From Oehlia diaphana (Eukaryota > Glomeromycota > Glomeromycetes > Glomerales > Glomeraceae): 64,000 bases of DNA. The position numbers and the translations under genes are program-made. Shown here piece after piece: positions 1 through 13,440 of this stretch. The notes below the pieces were generated by a model, which was not told the DNA's origin, searched no databases, and worked only from the letters and a program-made list of their open reading frames with translations. How positions within the stretch are numbered: position 1 is the stretch's first letter; every line of letters begins with the position of its first letter. Where the stretch lies: contig QZLH01000003.1 in NCBI GenBank assembly GCA_003833135.1, forward strand, positions 278,701-342,700, given 5' to 3'.

Positions 1-1980
1 GGTTACTTTAAATCATCTTATAAATATTTATAGTATAACATGCCGTTGATTTTTTGATAATATCGTTCCAATTGTGAATATTAGACAACATAATATTTCA
101 GTTATAAACATATTGTCAATATCATCTAAGACAAAATTTTCATCTGAATTTTGTAGATCTTTTATGATGAGCTATAAGTTAGTCTTATTCTACTGATATA
201 CTGTACATAATATTTTTGAAACTACTCGAATTTTTAAAGAATATATCATCTAATATAAAAGTTTATTTATCTTCGCTTATTAATATCGTTATCACACATA
301 TCGCACATAACCTATCAGCACAGCTTTTTTCCATTTCAATATTAACAATACTTTAGCTATATCAATAAATAGTTTATATACAATGAGAATTTTTTTGAAT
401 ATTTTACTTTGTTCACGATCATTAAATCACCTATATAAATTATTTTTATTATAGGAGTCAAATGTATTTCTAAATGAGGTATGAAATTTTTTTATACATC
501 TGAATTTAATATTGCTTTGTTTTGACATAATCTTTTGTATAATGCAAGAATAATACCAATAATGTTTTGTTATAAAAATATAAATGATGATTTATAATAT
601 TATAAATATTACTAGGTGCCCGTTTGATTTACATTTTAGATTTCTTGTACTGTACTAATCTTTATTTAACTAGAACGTACTATTTACGTACCTATCATGA
701 TTAATTTAAAATAATACAACCAAGTTAATTGAATTATCAAGATATTAAATGGTGCTAATTTTCAAAAAGTGAATTTACATGTTAATAAGCTCCCTACTAC
801 CATTCCTACATATTTTCGGCTCCGGCGGCGTGGGGTTAGTCCCCTGTATTTCTTTCGGTTGGCTGTGCTGGCGGGGCTTTTACGGGTTGTGAACTGATTA
901 ATGCGTCGTCTCACGATTGATTGACTTTCAATTTACGAAATCAGCTGCGACGCATATAAGAACATTAATGAAATTATCTTATGACTAGTATTTTTTATCC
1001 CAAATAAAAATTGCTTTTAACCCTTATTATTTCCAGATATTTATCAAAATTTGCGCCGCCTATTAGCTAATAAATGAAACAAGAAATTAAATTAGTTAGA
1101 ATTGTACTATCTTTCATTTGAAAAATCTAGTTCAAGCGTTTTTGCTTTGATAAAATAAAAAAAATTATTAACAGAATATGTCCCCCACATGCAGCACTGA
1201 TAATAATAATATTTTATTATTAGGAAACGGTTAAACCGTTAAAGTCCGTCGCGCTTATTTACTCGCATAATATAAAAAATACGTAACACCTAAATAAAAT
1301 AAGCAGTGTTACAGAATCATCAGTGAAACAAGCAAAAAAGGAAAAAGCAGGGGTAATTAGTGAAGTGACGTCAGCGGATGGACAGAAGGAAAATTTCATG
1401 GGTTAGTCCAAAATTGTTAGTTCGATTATAAGAATAGAAAGTCCTTCGCTACGCTCCGGATTGTGATCACGTGCAACAAATTATCCTCAGTTCCCCCTTA
1501 AAATATTAACTAATATAATAATTAAAAGACAGACCCCAAAAAAAGTGATTATTTATTATTTTTTAATTAAAAAAAAAAAATTTAAGGAGTAAAGGAAAAT
1601 GGATGGATGAAATACTGGATCGTTTTTATGATTTTACATGTTTTTCTGATTCGTGAATTTAATTTAAGAGATAACAAACAAACATTGTAATTAAGCAGTT
1701 TGGAAATAATCACGTGCTGTCCAATAACAAAAAAAGGATCAACGCTGCAACTTGCTAATGGCTGAATTTTAATTATTGTAAAAAAGGAGGTGGTTGTTTA
1801 AAAAGTTATTACATGTGATAGAATTCTAAATAAATATGGTTACGATATTTTCTACGCATTAATAATTTTTTTTTCTCTTTTTGATAAAGTTGATTACTAA
1901 TGTCGAAAATAAAACGAAATTTTAAGTCAATCAATCATTTCATCCAATTGTGTCCAATTGTGCAAACATAAAAATTTATA
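1..1980. other. Gene-free AT-rich stretch
   Basis: No convincing coding region on either strand. The stretch is AT-rich apart from a GC-rich island near 815-960. A second, less AT-rich patch around 1440-1490 resembles repeat debris but I could not assign it. Confidence 0.5.
815..960. repeat. GC-rich island, probable repeat fragment
   Basis: A block of GGCGGCGTGGGG-like and GGCGGGGC-like sequence stands out sharply from the surrounding AT-rich DNA. It has no open reading frame. Similar isolated GC-rich patches occur near 38.5 kb and 54.8 kb, so I read it as a fragment of an interspersed element. The family is unknown. Confidence 0.35.
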
Positions 1981-2121
1981 TACCGTACGGTTCCGAAATT
2001 ACGCAACCATTTTTTTGCACTTAATTCTGGCCAAAGTCCTCATAATTCCGGCCAAAATCGGCTTAATGCGAGCCAGGGTTGCTTATTTTCGGGGGTTGCT
2101 TAATTTCGGAACCGTACGGTA
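1981..2121. mobile_element. 141-bp MITE with 28-bp terminal inverted repeats
   Basis: The left end TACCGTACGGTTCCGAAATT continues to GCAACC. The right end is its reverse complement with one mismatch over 28 bp. The interior has GGCCAAA-type motifs and no coding capacity. The outermost TA on each side could be a TA target duplication, as in Tc1/mariner-like MITEs, but the tips are self-complementary so this is uncertain. A partial relative lies near 51180-51240. Confidence 0.8.
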
Positions 2122-3297
2122 AATTAAATTAAATAATGCAATGCATGTAATAGCTGACTGATTGCATAAATTATTGACGTATTGAAAATGACACGTTATT
2201 TGCTCTCATTACTTATTAAAAATAGATTAGATAATCTCGGTAACCTGATCTAACGCTAATTTAAGTTCATTTAATGCATATATATCTCACATTATCAAAT
2301 ATCAACAAATATAAAAATAACTATTTATTTTTGTTACATAAAATATTACTATATATATAAATGAAACAAAAGTCATTTAAACGATTAAGTTGTTTTACTG
2401 CGCCATAAGTTAGAAATTAATTTTGCGAATAAATTAGAAACGAATTATTTCTCTGATTATTTTTAAATAACAAATTATGTAATAGACACGAATTATAGTA
2501 ATTATAGTAAGATTTGACAACGATTATTTCCCACGGAATTTATATATAGTAAAAAAATTATACCCCGAACAAATTTACCATTTATGGTAGTTCCGAACAT
2601 CATTTATTAACCTTATTGGCCATGAGAATATAAGGAAACGCGGATACGTAATTTATTATCATTTCACAATTATTCCTAATAATTAAATTGCCAATAAACA
2701 TCTTTTAATTTTTTTTTGCAAATATATACTGTCCTAAAATTTGGGATATAGCTGATCCTAACAATGATTAATTTCAATTTATTTGATAAAATAATACATG
2801 CAAAGCTCGAAGAATGAAGATAAAATCTGGATTGATTAGAATTATTCTCAAAACATATATCAAGAATCAATTCGTCTTTGTTATAACATTACGATATAGC
2901 TTATATAATTTTTATTTGTAAAACTTTTTTCTCCTAGGGTAACGAAGTTAAGATTTTCTTTCTCTATCAAATATTCCGTAGGCGCTCGCGACCATTCGAT
3001 TGGTATTTTTGAGATTGATTTTTTTTTAATTAAGATTTTTTTTTTGTTTTAAAAAATTAAGATAAATTTTTTTTCTTTTAATGGCAGACTTCAAATTATT
3101 AATGAATTATGGGTGTGCAATTATCTAATTATTTTCCGTTATTCTAAAAAAGATCACGAATGAAGCTTGATGTAAACAAAATTCTTGTACTAAGTGATTG
3201 GAAGACGCAATAGCACTTTTCGCTTCTCTAAAGATCTAAACAAACTAAAGCATTTGACGTGTCTCTTATTGACAAATACCATGATTATTGGCAAATT
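2122..3297. other. Gene-free AT-rich stretch
   Basis: I see no gene, RNA gene or clear repeat here. Short T-rich runs occur near 3017-3075. Confidence 0.5.
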
Positions 3298-3482
3298 CCC
3301 CGTAAAAAATGTCAATCCGTTTTTTATATTCCATCTTTTTTCCGTAAAAGGCTCATATTTCCGGAATTAATAACCTTATATCTCGGAATTTATCGAATTA
3401 TTTACATTTCCGTGAATGGATCCGTGAAAGGCTCATTTTTACGGAGTTTTTACAGAAATAACGGATAAATTTTTTTATAGGG
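3298..3482. mobile_element. 185-bp MITE, CCC(T/C)(A/G)TAAAAAA-ended family
   Basis: The left end begins CCCCGTAAAAAATG followed by AATCCGTTTTTTATATTCC. The right end reads ATAACGGATAAATTTTTTTATAGGG. It is the reverse complement of the element at 57219-57400, sharing the internal GAGCCTTTCACGGATCC stretch. A 3-bp direct repeat (ATT) flanks the element. The interior is non-coding. Confidence 0.75.
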
Positions 3483-3944
3483 ATTCAAGAACAGCATCTC
3501 ACCTTTACGAAACTAAGTCCCAATTGTGATGTTCCTATTTACCGAATACTTATTTGAAGATCTGAAGAAATTAAATTCGCATTTCTGCAATTGAGAAAAT
3601 ATGAAATAAGCAAAGGAATATGATGCAATTAAGTTCAATTTTATGATTGCCTCTCTCCAATTATACAATTTTTCTTTTTTTCATCGACGTTCATTTTAAT
3701 TATGTATTTATTTCTAATTAACTGTTATCGAACATGATATACTTGATCATAATATAGTAAACATTTTCCTAATAGATAAACGTTATTATAATAAGTATTA
3801 AATCATTTCATTTGATTTGTGATAACATTTAATTATAATTTTATATTTTACTGTTCATATATTTCGGGCGCCGGCGGTTGTTTATTATAATGAAATATGA
3901 CTTTTACAAAAAAATACATATATTTTAGTTTTTGATATAGCCAC

Positions 3945-4115
3945 TAGAGGTGCAAACTTTACCGTCGTAACTACCGTAACAAAGTTACGTCAATAACGTC
4001 ACTGTACATAGTATTTTTATAATAATTTATATAATATCGAGCTACGTAACGAGTTACAACCTTTCATTGACTTAAGGAGTGACGTAGCTAAAAAAAGAAA
4101 AGTCTGCACCCCCTT
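3945..4115. mobile_element. MITE copy 1 with GGTGCA(A/G)ACTT ends
   Basis: The left end AGGTGCAAACTTTACCG and the right end AAGTCTGCACCCCC are imperfect inverted repeats. The interior motif ACAACCTTTCATTGACTTAA is shared with a second copy in the same orientation 470 bp downstream. There is no coding capacity. Confidence 0.7.
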
Positions 4116-4411
4116 CTGCATCAACATGTGCGAATAAAGAATTCCATGAAAGTATTGAAAGCTAACCATTAATTTCCAAAGGAGATATATAAATAATTGT
4201 GTAATGTTACCTCTTGCTGATGGGAAAATGAAATCAAGCATTTTCAACAATAATGTAAAATAAAAAAAAACCAGTTATAGTGTACAAGGTAATTAAAAGA
4301 TAAGTTTTTTTTTAATAAAAATGTAAATTTATAACTTTTCGGCGTTTTAGATAGATTGTTTTTTAATATTTAAAGGCTAATTAGTATTATAAATTATAAT
4401 CTTATATTCAT

Positions 4412-4595
4412 ATAGAGATGCAAACTTTACTACGTAACTGCAGTAAAAAAGTTACGTAAGTAATGTCACTGCAGATGCTCACATAAAATTTGATAAAAAT
4501 TGGTATAATATCGAGCTATGTTACAAGTTACAACCTTTCATTGACTTAATGAATGACGTAGCTAAAAAAAAAAAGAAAAAGACTGCACCCCTATA
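4412..4595. mobile_element. MITE copy 2 with GATGCAAACTTTAC ends
   Basis: This is the same family as 3945-4115: TAATATCGAGCTA, then ACAACCTTTCATTGACTTAA, then GACGTAGCTAAAAAAA, ending in GACTGCACCCC. The two copies are directly repeated and have diverged at many positions, so they are probably old. Confidence 0.7.
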
Positions 4596-5432
4596 TTCAA
4601 AATAACATATTAATATTTTCACCGCAATTACGGCTTTTTCTAGGACTACAAATAAAAAATTTTACTATATTATATGACCTTTAAGTTCACTGGTAACATT
4701 AATAATTTATGCAATTCATTTATTTAAAAAATGTCCATTTTTTTACGCGTTTTCTTTTTGTTTTTTATAATCTTATAAAGTGATTAGTAATATCTGTTGG
4801 ATTTATGTAATTAAAAATAAATTTAATTAGTTATATTAATTATATTTAAAACGTAAATTACCTTCGGTAATGTCCTGACCTGATGTATCACGATTCACGA
4901 AATAGTTTTGGATATAGATTACCTTAATTAGGACATCATTTTGTTTTATTTGTTTTAATATCCCTGACTAGAACCCACTGAGAAATTAATACAAATTAGT
5001 CATTATAAACGCGGGATAGGAAGGAATTCCCCGGAACCACTTTACCTTATTTACTCGGAATAAAAATACACAAATATTACAAACTTTAGGTTTGATTCAG
5101 GTTACTTCCACAAAAGATAATGGTGCTAATATGATAAAACTTTATTTTATATAATAATATATTGTGAATTAATATAAGGAAAATGAATAAAAAGAAAGAT
5201 TTTTCTTTTTTAGAAAACAAAATTCAATATTCTCTTTTTTTTTAAAAAAAAAACATTCTTTTAAACTTCGTCTCATTCATCAGACCTTTCCGGGTCTCTC
5301 TTTTGAATGTAGATTATAACTGAAAGACAATGAACTGCAACACTAATAATTAATAAACGAAAGATGTAATTACTTATTAACAATGTACCACTTCATATTT
5401 CTTATACCTTAATTACGCGTTCTTGACTTCTG
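4596..5432. other. Gene-free AT-rich stretch
   Basis: No coding signal found. A short T-then-A homopolymer junction lies near 5236-5253. Confidence 0.45.
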
Positions 5433-5602
5433 CCCTATAAAAATTTTTATCCGAATATTTATAATATTTCTCCGTGGCATTTGTAAAAATTACGTGAAAA
5501 TAATACATTCGCGGTATCCGTGTTAGAGAGATGAAGGTCATAAATTCCATGAAAATGAATTCACGAAAAAACATGGAAATATAAACACGGATCAACATGT
5601 TT
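5433..5602. mobile_element. MITE, CCCTATAAAAATTT-ended, related to 48117-48306
   Basis: It starts CCCTATAAAAATTTTTATCC and ends ATAAACACGGATCAACATG. It shares CGTGTTAGAGAGATGAA and ATTCACG/ACATGGAA segments with the element at 48.1 kb. The right terminus appears trimmed. Confidence 0.6.
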
Positions 5603-7201
5603 AATTAATTTGCTCATTGAGACATTAAAACTTATGTTCATATTTCGACGAGCAAATAGATAAGCTAGTTTTAAGGACATGGTGATATTTCAATAGTCAG
5701 GAAATGTGTTAGCTTATAATGACCAGATGACGATTGAGTGTTTTCAACGAAACTTCACTATTTTTGTTAGATTTATGTCACAATGTTTAGATGCTAGCTT
5801 AATTAAGCCAACAGCATTTACGAAGTTCCTTGTTCTATTGATTCATCAGATGCCGCCGGCGTTGAAGAAGTGAATATACGTGTGTCATGAAAAGTAATTG
5901 ATTTTTTCATTCATTAATTCTATCAGTGTTGTCATTAAAAAAATATCACTAGTAGCACAAATACTAGAGAATTCACCTATTAGATGATTCTTTTATCAAT
6001 AGGTTAGTTGGCCTCAATCATTTCCATTAGTTGTACAATTCCTTTATTATCCTTTTATAATCTTCAAATTCGCATTCATCTTTACTAATAATTCATAAAA
6101 AAAGGAATGCAATAAAATGGATTTGAATTTATTGTCTTTAATTAGTCGTCGAGGAACATGTGAAATATATAAAGAGGATTCAGCTCACTAATAATCTGGA
6201 AAATTATGTCCGATACATAGAAAATTATTTTTGGACATATATAGCTTTCATGAAAAGTTTAATAAGATCAAAGATAGACAGATATAAGGATAATGAAGCC
6301 CTTGCATTCAAATTCAGATTCACTATTAATTATATTTATTAAGAAAATTATTCTTATATTTTTTATGGTATGATTATAATATTTCTCATTAAGATTTTAT
6401 TTTATGGATCAGTCAAGTTTATGGTTGAAGCCACTGGACTACATGCATGAGCTATTTTGACGAACTATTATTACAACAAAATTCGCTACTCTTTTACTGA
6501 GCGAACTTATTTTATATCCATAAGTCTTAACTATCTGAAACCGGTTTGTTTATGTTCTTAATTATTTGTTTATAAGATTCAAATACCATACGCCTAGGTT
6601 GGTTACTGGGCTTGATTGATGCTTTTCATGGCGGTTACAGCTCCAGCGATTATTGGACATTACAAAACCATCTTAAATGAAACCATTTATGCTTGGTTTA
6701 ATGTAACAAAAATTCTGTTTTTTTTTTGATATACTAGCATCTAAACATTGTAACATTAATCTAGCGAAAATATGTGAAGTTTCACTGTTAATCTTAATCA
6801 TCCTGAGCTATAATAATTAGCTGATAACATAACAAATGTACTGTATGTTAATTAAATACGGCATTTCATATTTCATTGAAGCAAAATTATTTTACTAATA
6901 TTACCATAAAAAAATTATATTAAGACTTTCTTCCCTTTTTTTACCACGCATCCTAAATCAATTTCTTTTTTGTCATTAAGTAGTTCATTTAAGATTTCTT
7001 ATTAAGCTTAGTTAATTAAAACATAAATTCTCGTTTAATTAATAAAATCATGATTATTATTTTACGCAATTTCTAAATTAAATTGTGAATGAAATATATC
7101 AATTTAAATTATGAAAAAAAAAATAAAATAAAATAAAAAATAAAATAAAATTAAATAAAATAAAATAAAATATATCAATTTAATGAATGTACTATATTTT
7201 T
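5603..7201. other. Gene-free stretch with a repeated short segment
   Basis: No intact gene. A segment reading LASKHCNINLAKI on translation occurs at about 6731-6780 on the plus strand. A diverged minus-strand copy lies at about 5742-5800, and a third copy near 17820-17866. This suggests debris of one repeated coding exon, which I do not recognise. Confidence 0.4.
7092..7183. repeat. (AAAAT)n tract between 16-bp direct repeats
   Basis: About 60 bp of AAAAT-type repeats lies between two identical copies of AAATATATCAATTTAA at 7092-7107 and 7168-7183. A simple-repeat tail bounded by a target-site-like duplication is what a minimal retroposed insertion would leave. Replication slippage is the alternative. 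Confidence 0.55.
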
Positions 7202-7500
7202 GGTTACAGTACATTTCGCCGAAACCCATTTCGCCAAAGACATTTCGCCGAATGGACATTTCGACGAAGGTGGTAGCGATTAACATTTTTTATAAGAAAA
7301 TATTCAACACGCAATGAAAAATAAACGATTAAACGAATTATTTTTATTTTAATGGTCTGGATATTTCACTTTGATATTAATTGTAACGCAATAAATAAAT
7401 CACTTTAAGACATTTATTCACGAAAAAGTAATGAAAAAAAGATTGATGTATTATCGTTATAAACAACCAATCTATAAATATGAGATAAATTCATCGAAAT
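7202..7500. mobile_element. Truncated MITE of the CATTTCGCCGAA family
   Basis: It begins GGTTACAGTACATTTCGCCG and carries several CATTTCGNCGAA motifs. It then continues with GGTAGCGATTAACATTTTTT, a run of ATTCAACACGCAATGAAAA type, and a segment homologous in reverse complement to the interior of 17927-18460. The opposite inverted repeat is missing, so this copy is truncated near 7500. Confidence 0.65.
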
Positions 7501-9309
7501 TCAAACTTACAGAGCGACTTTCGGGCAGCATTAAAGCTTAATATGGGCCAATTTTGTACCTGTCGGGATTTTGATCTGATTACAAAAATACATTTATTTA
7601 AAATTTTTTAATATATATATTAACTTTTTCAAAGGACATTATATCTTTTCTATGACATAATTATAATGGTCAGTATATAAACAAAATTGATATTCATCCT
7701 TGAAGCTTTTTCATATAAAATAAAAAAAAAACACGAAAAATTATAAATAGATCGCATACTACATAATTGTTATTTATTTCACATTGATAAAAGAATATTA
7801 CAAACAACGTAAAATGCTATTAACGCAATTATTTAAACACTAAATTCCTCCTGCTATTTTTAGATTAATGTTACAATTTTTAGTCAGGCCATTCCAACTT
7901 GATTGTTTGTTTAACGTCCAGACTAATTAATCAACAACAGAATCCCAAATTTACGAATTCTAATCATCTGGTTTACTGAATTTTGATATATTATCGTTTC
8001 ATGAACGAGAACAACGTTCGTAAAATAGGGCCTGCAGATATTGACCATACAAAGATTGTTTATGAACAATGTGATTTGGAACAATAAAACAAAATAATAG
8101 ATGGACAACTTACTTTTATCATTATCTTTAGATCAACTTATAGTCTACTTTTTACATATTTAGAGCAAAAAATTTCTCTCGCATGATCCTTCAAACGCTT
8201 ATCATTAATTATTAATGTGGTAATGACTCTCGAAAGGATTAGATAATACAAAGGATATTATGAAAGTGATCCATTAAGGGAAAGAATGTCTGAAATGGAG
8301 TTAAATAGAACTAAAAAAAAATTGTGCAACTAATAATAGTATATGATTATGGATTTGATATTCAATTTTGTACTGAACTGATAAAATATTAACTTGCTTT
8401 TGTGCCTCTTCTTCAGAAATTTGTATAGATTTAATATTAATAAATGAAATGATTGCTAGTGCTAAAATGCGGCTTTTTTGCGTAGTTGTCCTCGTCGTTT
8501 AAGTGCGTATATTATTGAACGACCTTTAAATAAATAATATTCGGGAGGAATATTATAAAGCGAACAGAAAACATATACAATCAATTAATATAAACCCAAA
8601 GCAAATATGCTAAATGTGAGACAAATGAAAATAATTGTTTTTCAAGATATGCTAAAATAATTAATTATTTTTCAAATTTATAAATTTAATTTTTTCAGCA
8701 GTCGCAAAATAGGTTCAATAGCCGGGACAGCGATCAGGTGCGAAACGTTGTTGAATTAAGAGAAAACATGTGGAACCCTACTCACAGTACTTTATCTTAA
8801 TCTAAAATGGATTTTCTTGAGCAAGTTGTTTATCGTGAGGTTTATCAGCTGAGTTAATATTATCCATCGGTTGCTTTTGTTGGCAAATTTTTTGTTAAGG
8901 ATCGATGATATTAGTTGTTAATAAGTCCATACACGTAATCCAGTATCCGTAATTCTGACTTCTCGTTATAATTAATATAATATCTCTATATATTATGTCT
9001 ACGAAGACCAAACTTATAAATGACAAACAAAGGCTTGCGAATACTGACCGTTAACATATCCACACTATTTATTCAACCATAAACTCTTCAAGGTATGAGT
9101 AAGAATTCCAATTATACATATTATACGATATTAAATTAACATCATCTATATTACTTTTACTAGGCTTAATTCTAAAAAAAATTAAGTCGGAAAAAAAAAT
9201 GTCTGGTCGTAATAATTACATTATTTATCACGTGAATCACGTGCCAAATAGACTGCGCCTGAAGAAAAAATACATGGTATTCAAATTCTAATAAATTTAC
9301 CAGATTTCA
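7501..9309. other. Gene-free AT-rich stretch
   Basis: No gene or clear repeat recognised. Short open frames here lack codon structure and homologues among the other genes of the window. Confidence 0.45.
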
Positions 9310-9430
9310 TTACTTGTATAATAGTCGAACTGATAGAATCCAATCCATTAAATCCGTACCGTTTAAATCTAATGAATCTATCTATTATAGAATTTTCACC
9401 AGTCTTTTCTGCTTGATTTTGACAAATATT
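9310..9430 (-). pseudogene. Fragment of zinc-ribbon kinase N-terminal region
   Basis: The minus-strand translation contains ENSIIDRFIRF followed by a GLDSI-like segment. This resembles the N-terminal GN-(S/P)-(I)-I-D-E-F-I-R-Y segment of the kinase pseudogene at 16.4 kb. It is very short and interrupted, so it is non-functional debris if the match is right. Confidence 0.35.
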
Positions 9431-11788
9431 TCAAAAGAATTAAAAGAATTATTTAAAATTTTGACCTTCCATTATTAGAATTAGTCAAAGTTGCAGTATC
9501 ATAATTTTTGCACATCGGAATATTGTTCGCACGAATCAGGGAGGCGAACAAAATATTTTTTTTTTTCAAAAAAAAAGATTGTATGGATTACTATTTTACA
9601 CCAATAATCAACTATAAAAAGTAATACGAATTCTTATTTTTATTCACGTATTGCGTAATTTTTATTATAAAAAGTATAACATATAATCAATGAACATGTC
9701 AACTGATGCCAACTTGGGAAAAAATATTATATTTATAAGAAAAATAAAATGAACAGCTGGATCTGACGGCATAAATTTATTTTTAGCTCTTTAATTAAAA
9801 AGTTATTTAAATTTAACTGAATAAGTTATAGACGCAATAAAGAAGTATAAAAGAAGTATAAAAATGAATATACAATCCGATTCGTTAGATTCGTTATAAT
9901 AATTCATTATTATCTCTTATTTATCAGTTCATTGTTATTTTAAGTTATAGTATTTCGGTCATTGCCGTTGATTAAATACATTACTGTAATAATCGTTAAT
10001 TATTATTTGCAGATCCCACAAAATATTTGCACATGAGTAGTTTAGTATATACAAACATCTAATGAAACTATTTTAAAAAAGGAGCATTGAAATAAAATTT
10101 CTAAATGCACCCCTTTCTTTGTGATAGTGTAGATAAATGACCAATGATCAATAACTTATTTGTTTCTTTGTAGCGAAGAAATATATACATATATACAAAG
10201 ATTGACATGAAACCTTTTATTCAGTTAGAATTTTTGGATACAGTATGCGCACTTAAAAACCTGTTTTATGCTTTAAATAGATAGCGTTAAAAAATTCTAA
10301 ATTAATCTATGACGTACATGATTTATTTTTATTGTTACATAAATGTCATAGTTATAGAAAACTCGGTAAAAGCACAGAAAAAGTTACAGTATTCGGATTC
10401 TTTCATATTGACCAAAAGAACCTAAGAACGGCAGAAAAAAGAAAATCTGACACCGTTTCAAAATAAAATTACTAATAAATAAATAAGATATTGTACGTAA
10501 TTACTATTTTTATATTCAATACTTTAAGATTCTTAAAGATGATTTTAAAGAATAATGATATAAATTAAAAGTGAAATAAATTCCTTGAAATTTGATAAAA
10601 TTCCAAGATTCTTATGTAATTTCAAGGTATTGTTACATAATTATTTGTGATATATTTTACTTGTAGCATTTTGCCAATTTTGGAGTTTAAATAGCAGATT
10701 GTAAATGTCTGTTGATCAGTTCATAAATAGCATTAATAATTCAACTTGAAATAATAGTAAGAGCATATATACATATTCATAATTTCTTTTTATACTAATT
10801 AACTATGACGATGTGAATACTTACTAATAATTTTAAATTAAAGAATGCTTATATAATTAGATAATAATGTCCATAATCATGCACTAACTGAAGATTTACT
10901 TTCGATCCTTGAAGAAAAAATTAAATGAAATAATAAAAATTAAAGGATTCTAGTATGTTGTATCTTTCTTAATGAAATTATGAGCGAAATTCTTAAAGAT
11001 ATGCGTGAGCATTGAAGGATTATTATTGCTCCAAAAATTATTAGATGATATTGGTTTATCAATGGGTCCATGTATCCGGCAGTTTCAATTAAAACACACT
11101 TTGCTTTCAAGTGAGGGAATATAAAATATCTTCTTTAATAAAGAGAGACGGAAGAAAGCAAAAATGGTTTCAATTGAATGATACGCTGATACACGGACCT
11201 AATGAAAAACAAATATAATAAAACAAATTTGGCGTAATATCTTTCGTTATGTCAAATAGAAAACATGTTTACGAATAAAATTAAAACAATTTGATATTAG
11301 AATTGTGTAGCGTATATTTATAATAGAAATATTGATATATAGTAACTTACAGTAACTTATCATATGTAAAAGAGGTGTCGAGCATGGAATGGCCTTAATT
11401 TCGGGTCCATACTATAGCTTTAGTTGAAAGTCTGTCTGTCTGATGACTTTTATTCAATGTTACATAGTAAAGGTTAGAGGTTAAGGTCAACATTAATATG
11501 GATGATTGTTTGGATTCCCATCTTTAAATATTTAATCAAGTGGTAGATAATAATAATTAAATTTTCTATTATTCCCTAGCTTTGATACGAATTAAAAGTT
11601 AATCCAATTAAAATTTTTAGCGCAATAAAATGGGTGTAACATATTAAACATAAGAAAACTTATCTACTAACGTAACAAAACAAAGTCTTGCTTCCTTGTT
11701 TAACTCGTCTAAGGTTATCATTTAATGATTACTAAAGTAAGATGTTCGCTGCAGAATAATCACAAGACAAATTGCATACAGCACAACG
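9431..11788. other. Gene-free AT-rich stretch
   Basis: No coding region, RNA gene or strong repeat found on either strand. Confidence 0.45.
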
Positions 11789-11906
11789 TTTTCCGACAGG
11801 TCATTTTCCCGTCAGCCTCACGCTGGCCGTTCGATCACGTGTTAGTGCATAACTCTGCATAACTCTGGCCAAACTTATGTCTAGTCGGGAAATCATCCGT
11901 CGGAAC
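11789..11906. repeat. Interspersed repeat, copy of 48307-48456
   Basis: This less AT-rich block contains GCATAACTCTGCATAACTCT and GTCGGGAAATCATCCGTCGG. It matches in reverse complement the block at about 48315-48455, which has GAGTTATGCAGAGTTATGCA and CCCGACGGATGATTTCCC. It is non-coding and probably a small non-autonomous element. Confidence 0.65.
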
Positions 11907-12589
11907 ACAATGGCGTTCAATAAATAAATTAAAAGACCGAATTAATTTTATAAAAAAAAGTTTGTTGGAATACACTCTTTAATTTCATTTAATGCCAATT
12001 CGTTATAGATTAGTTGATTCCTTTTTTCCTTAGCTGTTAAATCTTTACGTTTACAAGCACAGATTTAAATAAGTAATGTAAACAATTATGGTTTAATGTT
12101 AACGCTAAGGTGTTATGTAATAATTATGTAATTTCTCTCACAATCAGAATTAATCTAACATTATTTTATAAAGTTTCTTTTATCTCATCTATAATTAGAC
12201 CGAGAAATCTAGCTTATTTAACATGTTATAATTTTTAGCCCTCATGTAAATCTATTCCGATTAGTCCATTTATGAGCATAATGGTTTTAATAGGACCAGT
12301 TCCCTGAATAAAAAAATATGAAGTTTGACAATCCTCTGAATAGAAGAAATAGAAATTTGACCAGTTCTCTAAGTATAGTTCTCTAAGTATAACGGTAAAT
12401 TATTTACCCATTTACTATTCTAGCTTATTTTAAAATGATCGTCACCCTTTAAGATATGAATACTAATGTAATAACATAACCTGTTGATTTACTTCCGTTT
12501 TTTTTTTCTTTATGTAAATCAGTCCTCTGCTGTATATTTATACCCGTATATAAAAATACACCAAAATTTTTTCTTCGGTCTTAGCTATG

Positions 12590-12760
12590 ACAAAATAAAT
12601 TTATCATTCTCCATCTGATCAATCCACTAAATTATTCACACTTATTCATCTATTATAGAATTTCCGCTGGTCCAATTACGGAAACTTTCTCTTGAAATTG
12701 TAGTATTGCAAGTTTTGTATCATTCTGCCACAGTTCCTTGTCCTGATAACATTGCGAGAC
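12590..12760 (-). pseudogene. Fragment of zinc-ribbon kinase N-terminal region
   Basis: The minus strand encodes FRNWTSGNSIIDE followed by a stop, preceded by a CNTTISRES-like stretch. The 16.4-kb kinase pseudogene has FRNWISGNPSIDEFI at the matching place, and the intact kinase at 49 kb has FSQWTSGDLNIDKLI. Nothing of the catalytic domain follows, so this is a decayed gene fragment. Confidence 0.6.
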
Positions 12761-13239
12761 TCATTTCCTAAAAACATCCTCTCTCTTGCTCTCTCATTTG
12801 AATGTCAGGTTACAAAACTTAATACTACAAAAATATTTGATATCAACAAAAGTACCTTAATAATTTACGTGAATATTATCAGCTAGCACGTTGCTCTTCT
12901 CTCTTCTAAATTCTTTCTTTTCAAAAAAAAATCTTTACACACTTTCTCTATCTCAAAAGATTACATGACTATAGTTGCAATATCACGTAATTCAAATTAC
13001 GAACTTTAACTACGATTCCATGGCATTACCATGTATTCTTGTACAATTTCTTAATAAATAATACAAGCGTACAAACAATTTCCTCCAATAAACACCGTTA
13101 TCACGCTAACTAGTGCTATATTCTCCAACCTAAAAAGATAGAATCTGAATTAGAAGCCGCGAAGTATGGAAATAATGGCAACTATACGATATCACTTTAG
13201 CAAATTTATGGTAAAATATCTTTTTTTGTTCTAGGTATC

Positions 13240-13440
13240 TAAATTGCGACAACAAATTGTGGCAGCATGGTGCATAAATTGCGATACTGCAATTTCGAAA
13301 AGAATAATTCCAAAGTTGAACTAGTAAAAATTCTATAATAGATGAATTCATTATTGAATATCTTGAGTGTATTGATTTTGAGAAAGAGATAAATTTTATA
13401 GAAGGTTCAAGGTAGATAAGGAAAGCCGAAGTAAGGAAAC
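13240..13440 (+). pseudogene. Fragment of zinc-ribbon kinase N-terminal region
   Basis: Plus-strand translation in shifting frames gives AAWCINCDTAISKR, NSIIDEFI, EYLECIDFEKE and EGSR. The same segments follow each other in the 16.4-kb kinase pseudogene as AWCKTCDIAILK, NPSIDEFI, EYLEWIDFNQF-type and EGPRW. Stops and frame changes show it is dead. It lies close to the opposite-strand fragment at 12.6 kb, giving a head-to-head arrangement of debris. Confidence 0.6.
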
